A DNA stretch of 64,000 nt, taken from Numida meleagris (taxonomy: Eukaryota > Chordata > Aves > Galliformes > Numididae). Position numbers and translations under genes: made by a program. This document shows positions 46,001 to 59,379 of the stretch, piece by piece. The notes under the pieces are model-generated. The model searched no databases and was not told where the DNA came from. It saw only the letters and a program-made list of their open reading frames with translations. Each line of letters starts with the position of its first letter. Positions within the stretch are counted from its first letter, which is position 1. The DNA is taken from assembly GCF_002078875.1 (NCBI RefSeq), contig NC_034411.1, forward strand, positions 5,111,180-5,175,179, in the 5' to 3' direction.

Positions 46001-48825
46001 AAGCTTAGTCACACTGTATGAGTGACTAACTTCGGCCTAGCAATTCTGCTTGATTTCTCATATACTATAAGAAATGCAGTTTTGTGGTTTCATGGAAGAT
46101 TATCAAAACTAATAGCTTTTCAGAGGCTCTGCTGTTAAAGAATGTGATAGGATTTCCATGATCTTTTTTAAAAATTTCATTTCTTTCCTGAACAATATTG
46201 CAGGACTAACTCTGTATTTCTCTATTCCGTTCAGTCTTGAGGGCTGTAGCTTCCTAATGTGCTATAGTTACCATTCTTGAGATGTCTGTTTGGATGTGGT
46301 GAAGGAAAAAATGACAGCCAGTCAAAACATCCATGTGATGCGGTGGAGTCTTTGTTCTGATTACATTACAAAGTGGAATCTCGGATTCGCAATTTGGAAT
46401 TTGTGTGCCGTAAAATTGAAAGCAAGAAAAGAATTTCCTGAGCAAACAAACAATGTAGCAGCAACTGTAACAAGGTGACTGCAAACTGTTTCCCATGTTA
46501 TCTTTAAAATGCTAGTTTTCTTTAAGAGATCCAGCAAAACCTCAGTTCCTAAGAGAAGTTTTTAGTCAGATCAGTTGCTTCTCTGAATGTTTCTAAGAGG
46601 ACTTCCCTCGTTCCTAAGCATTTTCTTGTATATCTTGCTATAAAATATTTGGGGAACTGATAAATGTAAGGAAAATGCACTTAATATTAGCATTAAGTAA
46701 AAGAATTGCTCTAATAGCTTCATCTTATCACAGTGAAAATACTGCTAAGGATATGGGGTTGATGTTTTCGGAAAGCTTACTTACCTCTGATCAAACTTCT
46801 CTATTGAAACATTGCTCCTGTTCAGGATTCACTTGCAGATTAGTTCTCCCAGGAGAAGACCAAGTTATTTTCACGAGACTTAGAGCAGGACGTAACTCTT
46901 TCCTTAAGCATGAAGGAAATTAATGTTGTTTAAATACTTCCTTCTCCATCTTTTAGTTTTCTTCTACTGGGTATTTACAACTACGATTTAGTATCTCACT
47001 CATTTGTCATGTTTTTATTTTACTTTCATTTTATTTCTTGTGTCTCGCCCTTCAGTGCGCCTGATGCCTAGCATCCAGAAGAAGACATCCGTTGGTTTTA
47101 CAATAGAGTGGCTTCAGAAAGGGGGGGTGAAACAGTTTTGCAGCTCCTGCAATTAAAGCCCTGTATATTTGTTGTGTAATTACCTTCTGTTTCAAGTTGG
47201 CAGCAGGAATGTTGTTTTTATATATTCCTTATTTTGGTGAGAAATAATAAGCACAATGTTAGGGGACTGGGGGCACCCTGAGACTTCCTTGAGACCCGAA
47301 ACAATAATAAGCCTTTCCAAATTTGTATCAGTTTTTGTTGAGCCATCTGGCTTGTCCTGTAAATAAAATATGTAACAATCCAGGAAAACATTTATAGCCC
47401 ATCTAGTGCTGATGCTAGTAAATGAAAATTCTTGTAAATTTAATAATGCCGTAGTTCTTAGTCCCTTTATCAGTCTGCACTGCTCTGGTAGCAGGAGCAC
47501 CAGAAGGGCTGTATGGTGTGAGACCAGAGCAAAGACTCTGCTCCCGGAGTGGCTAATGGCAAAAGCCTGGGGAAAAGCAAGAGGAAAAGGAGAAGCATGC
47601 AGCAATATGAATTTACTTAATCTTTGTTTGCTTTTTTTAATCTCCACTAAGCGCTGAGCTGATGTTTTTTGTAGAGTTACACGGAACTCTAAGCTCTTGT
47701 TTCTGAGTTCTAATAGCTAAATTACAGCTTATCATTATGTAAGTGAAGTTAAGAATGTTTTTCAGTGTGTATTAATTTACGTTTGTCAACATAGCATTTC
47801 ATCTGCCATTTCGTCACCTTAGCAGTCAATTATTGTGGCGTCTTTCTGCAGCTGTTTGCAGTGGGATTTGGTTGGTAGCTGTTCCCAGCACTGGTCCCTG
47901 CTGAAGCACAGGTTTGTGACTGGCTTATTGATGTCGTCTTGGTGGCTGCTGGTGGGCTTTGCTGAGCCCAAGGATAATGGGCAGAGGTGTTGACTGTCCT
48001 TAGATGTTGGTCTTGAGGGCTGAAACACTCCCACATATTTCACTAAGGATGGATTGCACCTAGCATTCTTAGACATGCTTTTGAGCTCCGGTCAAAGTTC
48101 CTTTGTCTGCTTTCAATTTTTTTCTGTAAAAATTAAAAGTATTAGAGTCCTTGTGTGACATGCCTATCTGAATCGGCTTCTGGCTGAATTGTCTTTGGCT
48201 TTTATAAGAAACACATAGAATCAGAAACATTGCACCCATGCAGATGCTGCAGATGCTTTATGCTATTTATGGCTTCTGCTCTCAGACTGTGCTTTTGACA
48301 GACCGTTTTCCCAGTCTGTTAGACTTCACAATTTAACACTTCTTTCAGGGAATGCACTGCCGTTAGAAAGATCAGTGTGCTTTCTCTGCTCTTGTTATTG
48401 CTTGTGCTGCTATTGCCTTCCACACTTATTTCATAAATGCTCCCTTCTCACTGGATTGCAGAAAACATTTCTCTGCCCAGCCCTATTCCATGGCTGTTAC
48501 TGAAGGCAGCACGGTGAGGTGCTACCTGCCAATGTGCTATGAGTGTCATCAGCAGGGAGCTGAGCTGAACTGCTGTCAGCACTCTTAAATAGATGCCACT
48601 GCGGTGCATTGGGATGCTCTGCTCCCAGCAGGGAGTGTAAGCCAACAAATGACTTAGATGGTGGGAAGACAATAAAGGGATTTGGGTTTAACATCTAATT
48701 ATTTGTATTTCATTAGTTCTTAAGAACTTTACTCTCAAATGCTTTGAGATTGATTAAAATCTTCTGCCCAGACCTAGCTATATTGTGACTGTTGGCTGCC
48801 TGGAGAGAAGCAGCACTCCTTTTTA
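43023..48825. other. Intronic sequence, nothing recognised
   Basis: GC-rich just after the CR1 pair (to about 43220), then AT-rich. Chance frames of up to 151 codons (47192-47647, minus) show no recognisable domain or splice context. No repeat family was recognised. Confidence 0.4.
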
Positions 48826-49305
48826 CATATGTTGCTCTGAAAGTAATGCTTCCTTTAGTTCCTGTGGAAACTATAACACTGTCTTTCAACATAGTCACCA
48901 CCATTAGCTGTGCATTTTCACCAGTGATGAACAAGAGCCTGCGTGCTGCTCTCATGAACATCTGTACCGGTGGAGGAGACCACTGTCACCATTGATGAAA
49001 CTCAACACCCACCCCTCACTGTGCTCACATCTCCATAATTGTTCAACAAGTTTCAATGAACGTTAATAGGTGTGATTTTTTTCTGCATGGAGGAATTCAA
49101 TGCCACATCTTCGTTTCATATGCACTTCCGTGTCAGATGCCATTCTGTCAGAGTGCCCCTCTGCTGCCATCTGTCACATGGCAACAAAATGTAACGGGAT
49201 GTTGGTGGGAAGGTTCAGCCTCTACTGCCATCCCACCAACATCCGCCTCAGATGGTGTGGGGCAACAGAATGAAATAGGAGGCATTACTTCCGGAGCAGT
49301 CTTTG
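48826..49305 (-). mobile_element. Non-autonomous mariner (Galluhop/Mariner1_GG type), copy 3
   Basis: Flanked by TA. The ends CATATGTTGCTCTGAAAGTA and TTACTTCCGGAGCAGTCTTTG are imperfect inverted repeats. On the minus strand an ATG at 49143 opens 26 codons of the transposase helix-turn-helix start (MASDTEVHMKRRCGIEFLHA) before a stop. The retained C-terminus reads QALVHHW, stop, KCTANGGDYVE at about 48880-48955. At 480 bp it is shorter than copies 1 and 2 through small extra deletions. Confidence 0.9.
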
Positions 49306-50062
49306 TACTTAGAGGAAAGTCATTTAGTCCAGTGAGGCCTGTTAGGGGTATATATACTTTTAATTATTTTATCTGCCTCATCCTCTGATGTTCACTTGAA
49401 AGTTATAGACCATGTTAATTATAGATTCATAAAATTGTAATGTTGATGTTTGCTCGTTCTGTTTCTCTTCAATGCACTCAAAGTTTCCCTTCCTTGTTAG
49501 AGGAAGAAGAGTTTGAAGCAGGGCTGCGTAATCCCTCTACAGCTCCTTCATATTGAATATTTGGCGCTTTTTTCCTTCAGTACACATAGCAGAGAAAGGA
49601 AAATTGCAGTAATCTGTGTCTCTCATTGTAAAAATACTTTGGATATTCCTCCCATCTATTTTCTATTTACAGCAAAGTTTACCAAAGTGGAAAATGCAGT
49701 AGAATCCTTCATTCGTCTGTAGATGCCACCCACTGATTTTCCATGTTTTCCTTGGAAATATGTCACCCTCACAGCAGAAGTTCCTTGCTATGGCTCTCAT
49801 AGATTCCAGTTTCCCCTTTTTACTGCTGCCAGCTTCCTATGGGCACGCAGTGTTTTCCTCTTCTGTGGGCTGACATAAGGCAGACCCAGCTCCAAGGGGT
49901 TTTAGACACGTGTGCGCTCCCCTGACTTTGGCTGGAGGGGTAAGGAGAAGAACCAGGCGATGCTGGGAGATAGAAAACCTTGGTGGCTGCAGAACGAAGC
50001 CTAGGGCTGGCGAGGAGCTGCAGCATGGACAGGCACATCCTGGTAGCAGTGTTTGGGATTCT
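49306..50062. other. Intronic sequence ending in a GC-rich patch before a poly(A) run
   Basis: No known repeat was recognised. The last ~200 bases are GC-rich and end at an A23 tract, which could mark the 3' end of a retrocopied transcript. No coding frame, splice junction or target duplication was found to support that. Confidence 0.35.
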
Positions 50063-50085
50063 AAAAAAAAAAAAAAAAAAAAAAA
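50063..50085 (+). repeat. A23 homopolymer
   Basis: An uninterrupted run of 23 A follows GGGATTCT. It is the longest homopolymer I noted in the window. CR1 elements do not leave poly(A) tails, so it is not a CR1 end. Confidence 0.9.
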
Positions 50086-53000
50086 GTTGATTAGTCTGTT
50101 CTTGGCAGTGGGACAGATTCACAGGCTGTGTGGGAAACCCACCTCTGTTTGAAACGCAGACATGTAATTTCTGTTATGAACTGAGTCTTGAAAAGGACGT
50201 GCATCTTCTGGTGTACTTTTTGAAAGCAAAGACATCAGAAACGCTTTATAAAGAAACTTTCTCTGAAAGGAGTGTTGTACAGTGGAGTTTAGAATGTGTA
50301 TGAATGATGACAGGACGTACAACTCGATCAGAAAGGATGTGACAGAGATGTGGGGCTGCGTCTAACTGGTGATGATGGTGTTTTGCTCTTAAACCGCTAA
50401 CATTAAATAACGTAATCATAAAAAAGCTCCATCCTCCCCGACTAAGTGATGCTTCAGAACGTTGTCAAGATGTCAGATGCGATTTTGTGCGTTCATAGGT
50501 TGTTTAAAAAATTGCAAATAAAGGTTTAACAGACGAGACTCTATTTGGAAGAAGAAAAATTGAGTCCTGCCTATGTTTAAGTGACTACTGTGGGACAGCT
50601 TATTTTTTTCAATAATTATTACACTTCATGTTCTTTGACAATTAATCTTTTGCCAGAGAACACAATTTAAATGTCAGGTTTAAATAATGGATTTAATAAT
50701 TTTCTTGTTTTTACTGGGAGCTTCTAGTAAAGATTTTTAAGACGTTAGCAGTTACGTTTCTTGACAGTTAAATGCAAATTTCATAGTCTTATCACTTTTA
50801 ATTTGTTCTGGAATGATGTGGAACAAACTGGGAGGCTGGTGTAACGCTCATAGTCAAGGATGCATTGTTTTAAATCTGCTTGTATCTCCGAAATCTTGCA
50901 AAACTGGTGATTGGGCAGCCTTTGAAGACTTATATAAATCCTTGCTGACTGTTGGAAAGTGATAGACAGAAGGTTTTGAAGTAGAAGCAAGTTGTGACAA
51001 AGCAGTTGACAGGAATATTGGATTTTGGAAGATTCATTAAAATCTCAAAATCTGATCTTACAGGCGAGGAGAAACAGTTCTTTACTTCTGAGTGATTTCT
51101 GAAGGACCACAGAAAGATGCAGCAGTTTAACTGCCTTATTAATCACACTTTATTGCTGTTTTACCTGTTGAAACTAGGACAGTTGGGGCTGCCCTGATGT
51201 TTTGCGTTACAGGTTCCTGTTCGCTGGACTTGGGTGTTAATGGTTTGGTCTTGCAGAAAGCTTTGAGAGTTGGAAGTACATCACAAGTAAAGAGTAAAAA
51301 AGGCAAGACAACGGAAGGGCTGCATAGTACTGTTTCATGAATATGCACCACAGAAAAATCTTTTTCTACTAATAATGAGCAGGCCCACATGGATGTGTAT
51401 CTGGCCCACTGACACATGAAGGGGAAGTAGTCAGCATTCAGTTCAGTTTCCTTGTGGGAATGTCATAGGTCTTATCTCTTGCTATGCTGAGACGGCTTTA
51501 GAGGTTTCTGATTGTTTAGCCTTCCAAAGACAGCCCTGTTCTGTCTCATTCTCAGAGCTCCCATCTAAACTTAAAATCCAATGCACATGCTGTCTCCCAT
51601 TTAATATTAGGAACATTCAAACTTTATTGAAACCATTGGCAAGAAAGCTGTCGCTGTCTGGTTTCTGACTGAATTTATTTCCGACCTCTCTCATGGCACG
51701 AAGTCCCACAGTATAATCATGTGGTTTTGAAAGGGGGTTATTTAACACAGCCTCACCATCTGAAGAAAAAGGAAAGCAAAAAATCCTGTGCTTTTTTTTT
51801 TATATTAACCATCCTGTGTACTTCGATATTCTTCCTTCTTGTGGATCTTTCTGATGTGTGAGCACGTCAGATATTTAGGTTGGTTTACCATGTGCTGCCT
51901 GGGACACCAAAAGCAGAGCAGAAGTCTTGTGTGGGCATTTGCTCAGACTGGCTTGCTCTGCTTCATTGCACGTATCCCCTTGCATTGTAGATGTAGTCGA
52001 AGGTAAATGATTCCAATCTTCCTGATAGTTTTCCATGAGAGCTTTTCTGGACAGTTCAGAAGTCTCTGAAGCCTCTCTAGTTCTACCAGATGCTCTGATG
52101 GAACTTGGTGTGCTCATAACCTCTTAAATCATCTGTGCTGACACCTGTCTACTGCGTGCCCCAGCGTTTTCAGTGTCTTGAGCTTTCCTTATAGCAGTGA
52201 TCCTAGTTAATATTTTTGCAATATCAAAATACATAGGAACTGTTATGAGATATTTGTTTTCTTTAACTCTGGGTTAACTCAATTTTATTAATGTCAGCCC
52301 ATGAACTTTATTCGAATGCTTAATGTGGTCTAATATCCTCAGATAGTTTATTCCTCTACTTTCTCACCCATCCTTAAGGGCGAATGTGCTTTCTTTCATA
52401 CTCCTTTGCATGTTTGGAAAAGCTGAGGCTCTCCTATACGTTGAGGTCAGAGTGTGTTCACATGTAATCAAAAGTCCTCTGGGTAGGACTGGAAACTAAG
52501 GGAAGATATCTATGAAGTTAGGTTTTCTTTAGATTTAGAACAATGCGAAAGATGAAGAACACATGGTCACAGTTTCCTGTACTTCCTAGGAGGAGATTCC
52601 AAATGAGTGATAGGTGAATCTCTTGAAGTGAGAATTACCAAAGCAGAACTCTTTCAAAAATGCCATCCTTGTTGTTTTGTAGGGGGGTAGCAAATGTTGT
52701 TGAGCTCTACCGAGCTTCAAAAATCATTGCACACGTTAATCTTCTATTTAGGTAGGGATTTTCATGTCCTTACAAGGAAATGTCTTGGTTTTTTATGGAC
52801 AAGGGGCAAGAAACCATGAGATTAAGCAAGTAGGTGGTCCCTTAACTTCCTTCTTTTGCGCATGAGCATTACAATATTTTGACCATTAAAAGAAATTGCC
52901 ATGTTATTTTGGAGGTGTGGTCTTACAGTTACATTATCAGAGAAAGTTTTCCATGGAAAGATGGAGAATAGTCTCCAAGTTGTTTCAATATTCTGACTAC

Positions 53001-56000
53001 TTTGGAAGTTGGAAAAATGAGGTTATATTAAGTACAATAAAGTATATCTCGTGACCAAGAGTATTTTATGCATCTTTCTATCCAGACCCTTTCAAAAACG
53101 TAAAGGAACAATGTGAAGGGCTAATGCATAGCTCAAAGGATTGTTTGTGTGAAGCTGCAGAATGTTCAGTTTGAACAGACAAAGTTTGGACAAATTACAC
53201 TTCTAATTATGATTCATGGCCACTTAACAATATGAGAAACATAAGAGTTACATTGGCGGAGTGCTATTGATGATACAAGCTGGAAGGAATAGATCATTCT
53301 CTTCATTAGTTATACCAACAGCACAGGGATGTAGATGATGGAGTACGACAGCATGACTGGTTGCTGGAACACGGGAGGACTCCTGAAGAAGCAGGGATAA
53401 TTCAGAGGAAATACAGAGATAATTCTTTCTTTCTGAGAGTGGGCCAAACCACAAAAGTTTCTGCATATATTACGACTTTTCTCCTTTCTTCCTCCAGCTT
53501 TTCTTAGGCCTGTTTCCTCCAAGCAGCTGATGACCAAAGTTAGTAATGCCGTATAGCGTAGCTTCCTGAAGCTGTTTTTCAGAACAGCTGACGTGTCTGG
53601 AAATGCAACGTGTAAATTCTTACGTGGCTAGGTAGGCAGGTGCATTCATTTCTCCTGTCACTGGGAGAGGGTGAAGAGGAAGAAAGGGAGCTCCTCCCTA
53701 ATATGATGCATATAAACTCAAACTAAACAAAATCCGTGTGTAGATTCAAAAAGCTTACTGAAATAAGTTTTCCGGTGAACTCTGTTTTTATTTGCTTGTC
53801 AGTGAAGGGTACTTCCTAGAAAAATGTCACCTTTCAATTCTCAGCTGTTTCAGTACTGAAAAAGGTGAACAAAAAGATTTTTTAAATTCTATTTTTCTGA
53901 AAAATGTTTTCACTGTTATGAAAAAATCCAAATCCATTTCTTCAAAGTACCTAGAAGAAATCAGCTTAGGATACAGTCTGATAAGTGGAAATTACAGACT
54001 GTACTGAGAATCTGAAATTGTCTAAAAAGCAGCACTTCCATTTAAGACTATCTTAAAGCAGTTGCTCGGCATGCTCCTCCTTCTCTTGTAAGCAAGCAAT
54101 TTGAGAGAATTTGATATAATATTTATCTGTAAAGACCCATTTAGCAAGAGCGTAGATCTGTGAAGGGATTATGTTAAGCTAAATGACTTGCTGAATGAGG
54201 GACTCGAACATTAAATAAAACTCTTAATTTAAATGTATATAAATGGGGAAGGGCAGTAGACGATGTAGGGTAAACGCTTTAACTCATGCTTTAATCCTTT
54301 TTGCCCTTTTCTCTTTCTGCTGCTTGAAGGCTACTATGAAAGTGCCAATTTCTCTTTGATCCAGTAATTCTGTGGACCATACAGACTGTACCTGTTCAGT
54401 TTTTTACAGCTGTTTGTGTAGCTGATGGTTTCTTACTGTCATTAATATGATTTATACACTGCAATGAGTGGGTTTGATAATATGAATAGATCCTCCATCT
54501 CAAAAGCAGAAGGTTCATTGGTGCGTATAGATTTGCACCCTAAATTTATTTAATCTCGGGAAAAACCAAATAATCCTTTTTCCCTCCAGTCTTCAGGAGA
54601 GGTTTCAACTCCTGAGGTGTTTACCTTTTATTAATGGGAACTTGTACCCCTTGCCACCACTGTTACAGACGTACCCACTCATCTCTCATATACTTTGCTG
54701 CCCAGCATGTGATTTAAAGGACCCCCAGAGCAGGAGTTGTGCTGTTAACCTGTTGACGCGCATGATGTGGTTTGTATCTCCAAGAATATTTTCTCGGGGA
54801 TTCTGCGGTCTTAAACAGGTCACTTACAGGTGGAATGTCTGCAACTACAAGAAGCTTATAGCTTAAAAAAGCACAGCTGAGGATCTGATGCAGATGTGTA
54901 CTTCTAGCAGCGAGAGCTGCAGGCTCCTGCATTGCTGCCTGGTGGGTTACCATACCATTGTGTGAATGCAACGCATCGCACTACCTACCTGATTTCAGCG
55001 CTGCACCATTACCTCACTGTAAGATCCACAAGAAATTAGTGAGCGCCTCCATAGTCAACGTGCACGTTATTTGTATCTGTGGGCTTGACCTCACAAGGGC
55101 ATGTTTCCAGTGCCAGTGTCAAAAATGCTTTGCGGCTCTTCAGAACAGCATTGCCTTGCTGATATTTCCCTAACCCAGGCTCAGCACAACTTGCAGATGT
55201 CTTGGGGTTGATGTTTAAGACACTGTTCCGGCCTGTTCCATTTACGTCTTTTCTGTCATACTTTAACTGCTTCCTAATCTTATTTCGCTCTTCAACAACC
55301 TTCAATACTTTAATGCCAGAAGGTTTTTTTAGATTAATTTTTTATTACTACAGTGCAAGCAGGCTGTCATAGCTCAGTTGTACCTCTCCTGGCTTTGGTA
55401 CTGTGATAGGAGTTGCCTTCCCAGGATCAGATGTGATGTCCTTCCATCCCTGACCCTACTGCTGGCACATCTGTGCGCTTCTGAAAGGCAGCTGTAGTGC
55501 TGAGCTACCAAAGAGGGAGCAAAACCCTTTTCTAATGATTTTGGAGATCAAGGTGAGGATATTAACGCTTCTTTCACTTTTTCTTTCTTAAATAGAGGAA
55601 CTGGTACATTTTCTTCAGCTCCTACTGATGAACCTCTTAGCGATTTGTCTAAACCTCCTTGCCTGCAACTTCTAGCTCGAAAGTGGAGAAACTGCTCATT
55701 TTTTCTTGAATTTTGAAAGCTGGTTAATTAAAACACTTGGATAATGAAATCTTAATAATTGAACTGCTCAAAAGACCAGTTTTACAAAGAATTTATAGAT
55801 GTTAGAATTTTCCTTTCCATTCCATTCAGTTTTGGAATGAAACAAATCCCTTTCCGAACAAAAGAACATTTTCCCACAAGCAAAGCAGTATGTGACTGCC
55901 CTGTTGGAGGCTAAGCTGTGGCCCTACAGGTAGGAGAGTCTCTCCTACCCTGAGAAATGCATGCTCCCCTGGCTCTGTGGCTTTCCTCTAAACATTCTCT

Positions 56001-59000
56001 GGCTGTCGGCCTCTCCCTCAGCTTCTCCTGCTGTCGCTGTTTTAGGTATTATAGATCATTAAAGACTCACTGGGATGAATATTTGATATGGAGAAGATAA
56101 GCCGATGCTAAAAATTAGGGAATTTCGTTATGTGGGAGACTATGATGTAGCCTATGCCCAGTCCTCTTTGCTCAGAAAGCAGACCTTGTGACATCTGTAC
56201 AAAGCGGTGCAGCTTGGGCAGGACAAGCTCGTGGCAGCCCCCAGCTCCTCAGCCTGCTGCCTGGGCAAGCTGCTCTGAAGCAGGTGGGAAAAGGAATTTA
56301 ACTGCTTTCGTCACCTTACACCACGTGCTATTTTACCGCACTGAAGGAGCATTTATGATGAGAATGTGCAGAAACTAGCTTGTGGTTCTCATCCAGTTTT
56401 CTCAGGTTCTGTCCTTCACCTCGTTCAGTTTGCGCGTCTAAAACTACTAGTCAGTTGTAGCAGAGAGCTTCATCCTTCGTGACAGAGAAGGAAGAATCAC
56501 GTGTGTTGGAAAGAGACGTCAAGCAGGCCAGCTCTGAAATCAGTCAGCTTCAATAAACTGCCGTATTGATCTGCTGCGTGCTGTCATTATGGCTACGTCT
56601 GGGTGGAAAAAACCTGTAAAACTTGCTATTTTTTGGCAGGGTTGGATATAATGTGATTGCTTGCTCCATGACAGCTTCTCCTTCTTTAGTCTCCTGAGTT
56701 CAATACAGCGTCTATCAAGTATGCATAAGGTTTTTGTCAGATGTTGTTTTTTAATCTGGGCTTAATTGAAGCCTATTGCATATTAATGGTACCCTTTTAG
56801 TCTCTCGCTGGAAGTTAGCTTTAAGATGCTAAAATGGAGTATTCACTCTCTGGTACTTGTTTAGAGTTTTCCTTTGGGGTGAAAAAAACAACCTTTGCAA
56901 GAAGAAAGTGCGTGTTTGACTGAATCAAATCAGTCTCTGAGGAATGTTAATGAGGCTAATTACTCAAAATTGTGACACTTGATTGTTTTACTAATTTGGG
57001 AGGAGCTGGTGTTTTATCTTCACTGCAATAAGCAGTTTTGATGACATTTAAGTAAACTTTTTCAGGGGGAGAATGAGTCCAGTTTTCGTTTATTCTTTCC
57101 TTTGCTTTTGGTTCTGGGCAAATATTTTCAGATTATAGTCAAACAATTAAGGTGGGATTATGTTTTGGCTATCATAGAGTATTAATTCCTTAATATATTA
57201 TTGTACACAGGTGAAGATTAGATAGATTTTGGTAAAGGGCAGATGTCTGTTTGTGATGTCTGGCATTTTTTTTAATGATATACCCTAGAACCTTTGTTCT
57301 GATCTTTTCAAATCGCATGGAGAAAATATTGAATTGAGGTTAGAGACAGGCAAATAGTTATGACCTTCATTTGAAGCATTAAACCTTTGTTTTGGAACAA
57401 AGATTTTGTTAGGCTGAAGTGCTATAGTTTGAATTTAGATCAAGGTAGTGCTGAAGCCGAGGATAAAATAAGCAAGCACATTTATTCCCTCTGCTTTTGA
57501 CTGAAAGTGAATCTAACTTGTAAAACAAACACCCGAGACGATGATTTACAAACTTTTTGGAGGAAATAACTGCTCTCTGAGCTCGGAGTTTGAGGAAAAA
57601 TGTCATTGCTCCTTGTTATTGCATGTTTTAAAGCTAAGATGTGGCAGCTTGGTTAATGGGTTTGCTGGGGCAGCTGCAAGCTGGCGGCAGTGCCTCGCTG
57701 GCTGTGCCTGGGAGCTGCTGACCCGGCTCGTGAAGAGCTCTGGGGACGCAGGGGGAGGCCTTGCATGGTTTCCTTTGAAAATGAAGATCTGGCTCATAGA
57801 GCATGCGTTCAAGGGCTGCTCTGCCAGTACCGTAGTCTCTTCTGATCCTCCCTTTCAGTGGGTTTCTTTATTCCACTTTTTATTTGTGAAATGCTCGCTG
57901 CAATTCAGAGATGGAATTAATGATTGTACTTTTTCTTCTCTTTGTATTTTCTGCCTGAAGAAATACTGATTCCAATAGCTAAGAAATGTTTAACGATTGT
58001 ATGCCTGCAGTTAGCCTTTGGCAAATGAGACGTAATTTTATTTTTTCCTCTCACTTGCTTGTGCTTTGGCTTGCTGTTTCATTTGATGTTATTTTGCTTG
58101 CAGAGGCAACTTCGCTAATGTTTCTGCTCCTCTTTCTAAGGCCAAGCATCTTTTTCTATGTCTTCACTTACTCTATATCTTAGCTCTGACCTTAGTGCCG
58201 TGAATCCAATGCATAATTGTATCTCACTACTTAAATCACCAATCACTGTTAGCTGCAAGTGTTTTTTGTTTTCTTTTGTTTTTGCCACTACAAGACCTTT
58301 TATTATTAGCCATTGTCTAATAAGACAAATCTTGACCAAGTAACCTGAAAAAGAGAAGAGGCGAGCTAAAATTTATGCACGGCATACCCATAAATTTAAC
58401 TGTGTGAATGCTGTGGGTGGATGTGGAAGCTGTTTTAAGCAGAACATCGCAGAAGTAAAATCGGTTCCAAATCTTTTTTTCTGAGAATTTCTTTGGCAAG
58501 GTTGCTGTAACTTCTATTATCTTGTATTCTCTTCCTTATCACTTATCAAGACCCGTGTGAACCCATAATTAGCAAGGGCTATATTTTTCCTCTTCCTTTC
58601 GTCTTTTCAGGATGAAGAGATGTTTGTGATATATGAATGTTGCATAAAACTTGAATGAGATTTTGTCTAATGAACTGACATTTTTTTTAAAAATCTGTTG
58701 TACTAATGCGCCATTCTGACAAATGAAAGGTAACTATTGGAGTGTGAAAGGGAGCTATTACAGAAAAAAAGAATGATGGTCTTGTAACACAGTACCACAT
58801 GGGGAAATGCTTCAGTATGTACTTGGAGCAAGCTTTTTACCTATTTCAAGTTTTTTGAATTTACCTTTCTCCCATGTACCAGGGGTACATACTGACATCA
58901 CTCAAAAGTGAACAGAAATGGAAAAGATCATTTGAAAGAAGCTTGGCGTGTTTGGCTGATGTAGGCTTCTTTTCATAGAGAATTCAGAACAGGAAGTATT

Positions 59001-59108
59001 TTCTGGCTTTGTGTACTTATCATTTACCTATACAACATAACGGGAGCAGGATCCTCATGCATTAATTTGATGTGGCTAAAACATGCAAGTGATACCAATA
59101 TTGTTTGT
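50086..59108. other. Intronic sequence, nothing recognised
   Basis: Nine kilobases of AT-rich DNA with occasional GC-rich patches, notably at about 57650-57770 inside a 142-codon chance frame. No exon, RNA gene or repeat family was recognised. Confidence 0.4.
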
Positions 59109-59379
59109 AGAATCAGAGAATCATTAAGGTTGGAAAAGATCTCTAAGATCATCCAGTCTAACCATCCACCAACATTGCGCACTAAACTGCATGCCTTAGT
59201 ACAATATCTACATGCTTCTTGAACGTCTCCAGGGACAGTGGCTCAGCCACCTCTCTGGGCAGCCTGTGCCAGTGCCTGTAGATTAGTTTTTCCTAATATC
59301 CAGCCTGAACCTCCCCTGACCGTTCCGTCTTGTTCTGTTGCTAGTTACCTGAGAGAAGAGGCCGTGCTTGGCACTGACC
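59109..59379 (-). mobile_element. CR1 LINE 3' end (minus strand)
   Basis: Starts with AATCAGAGAATCATTAAGG and TTGGAAAAGATC, the reverse complement of the CR1 terminus. It then runs back into the body: 'tccagggacagtggctcagc', 'cacctctctgggcagcctgt', 'gccagtgcct' and 'atccagcctgaacctcccct', to 'gagaagaggccg'. It is moderately diverged and truncated at the 5' end. Confidence 0.92.
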
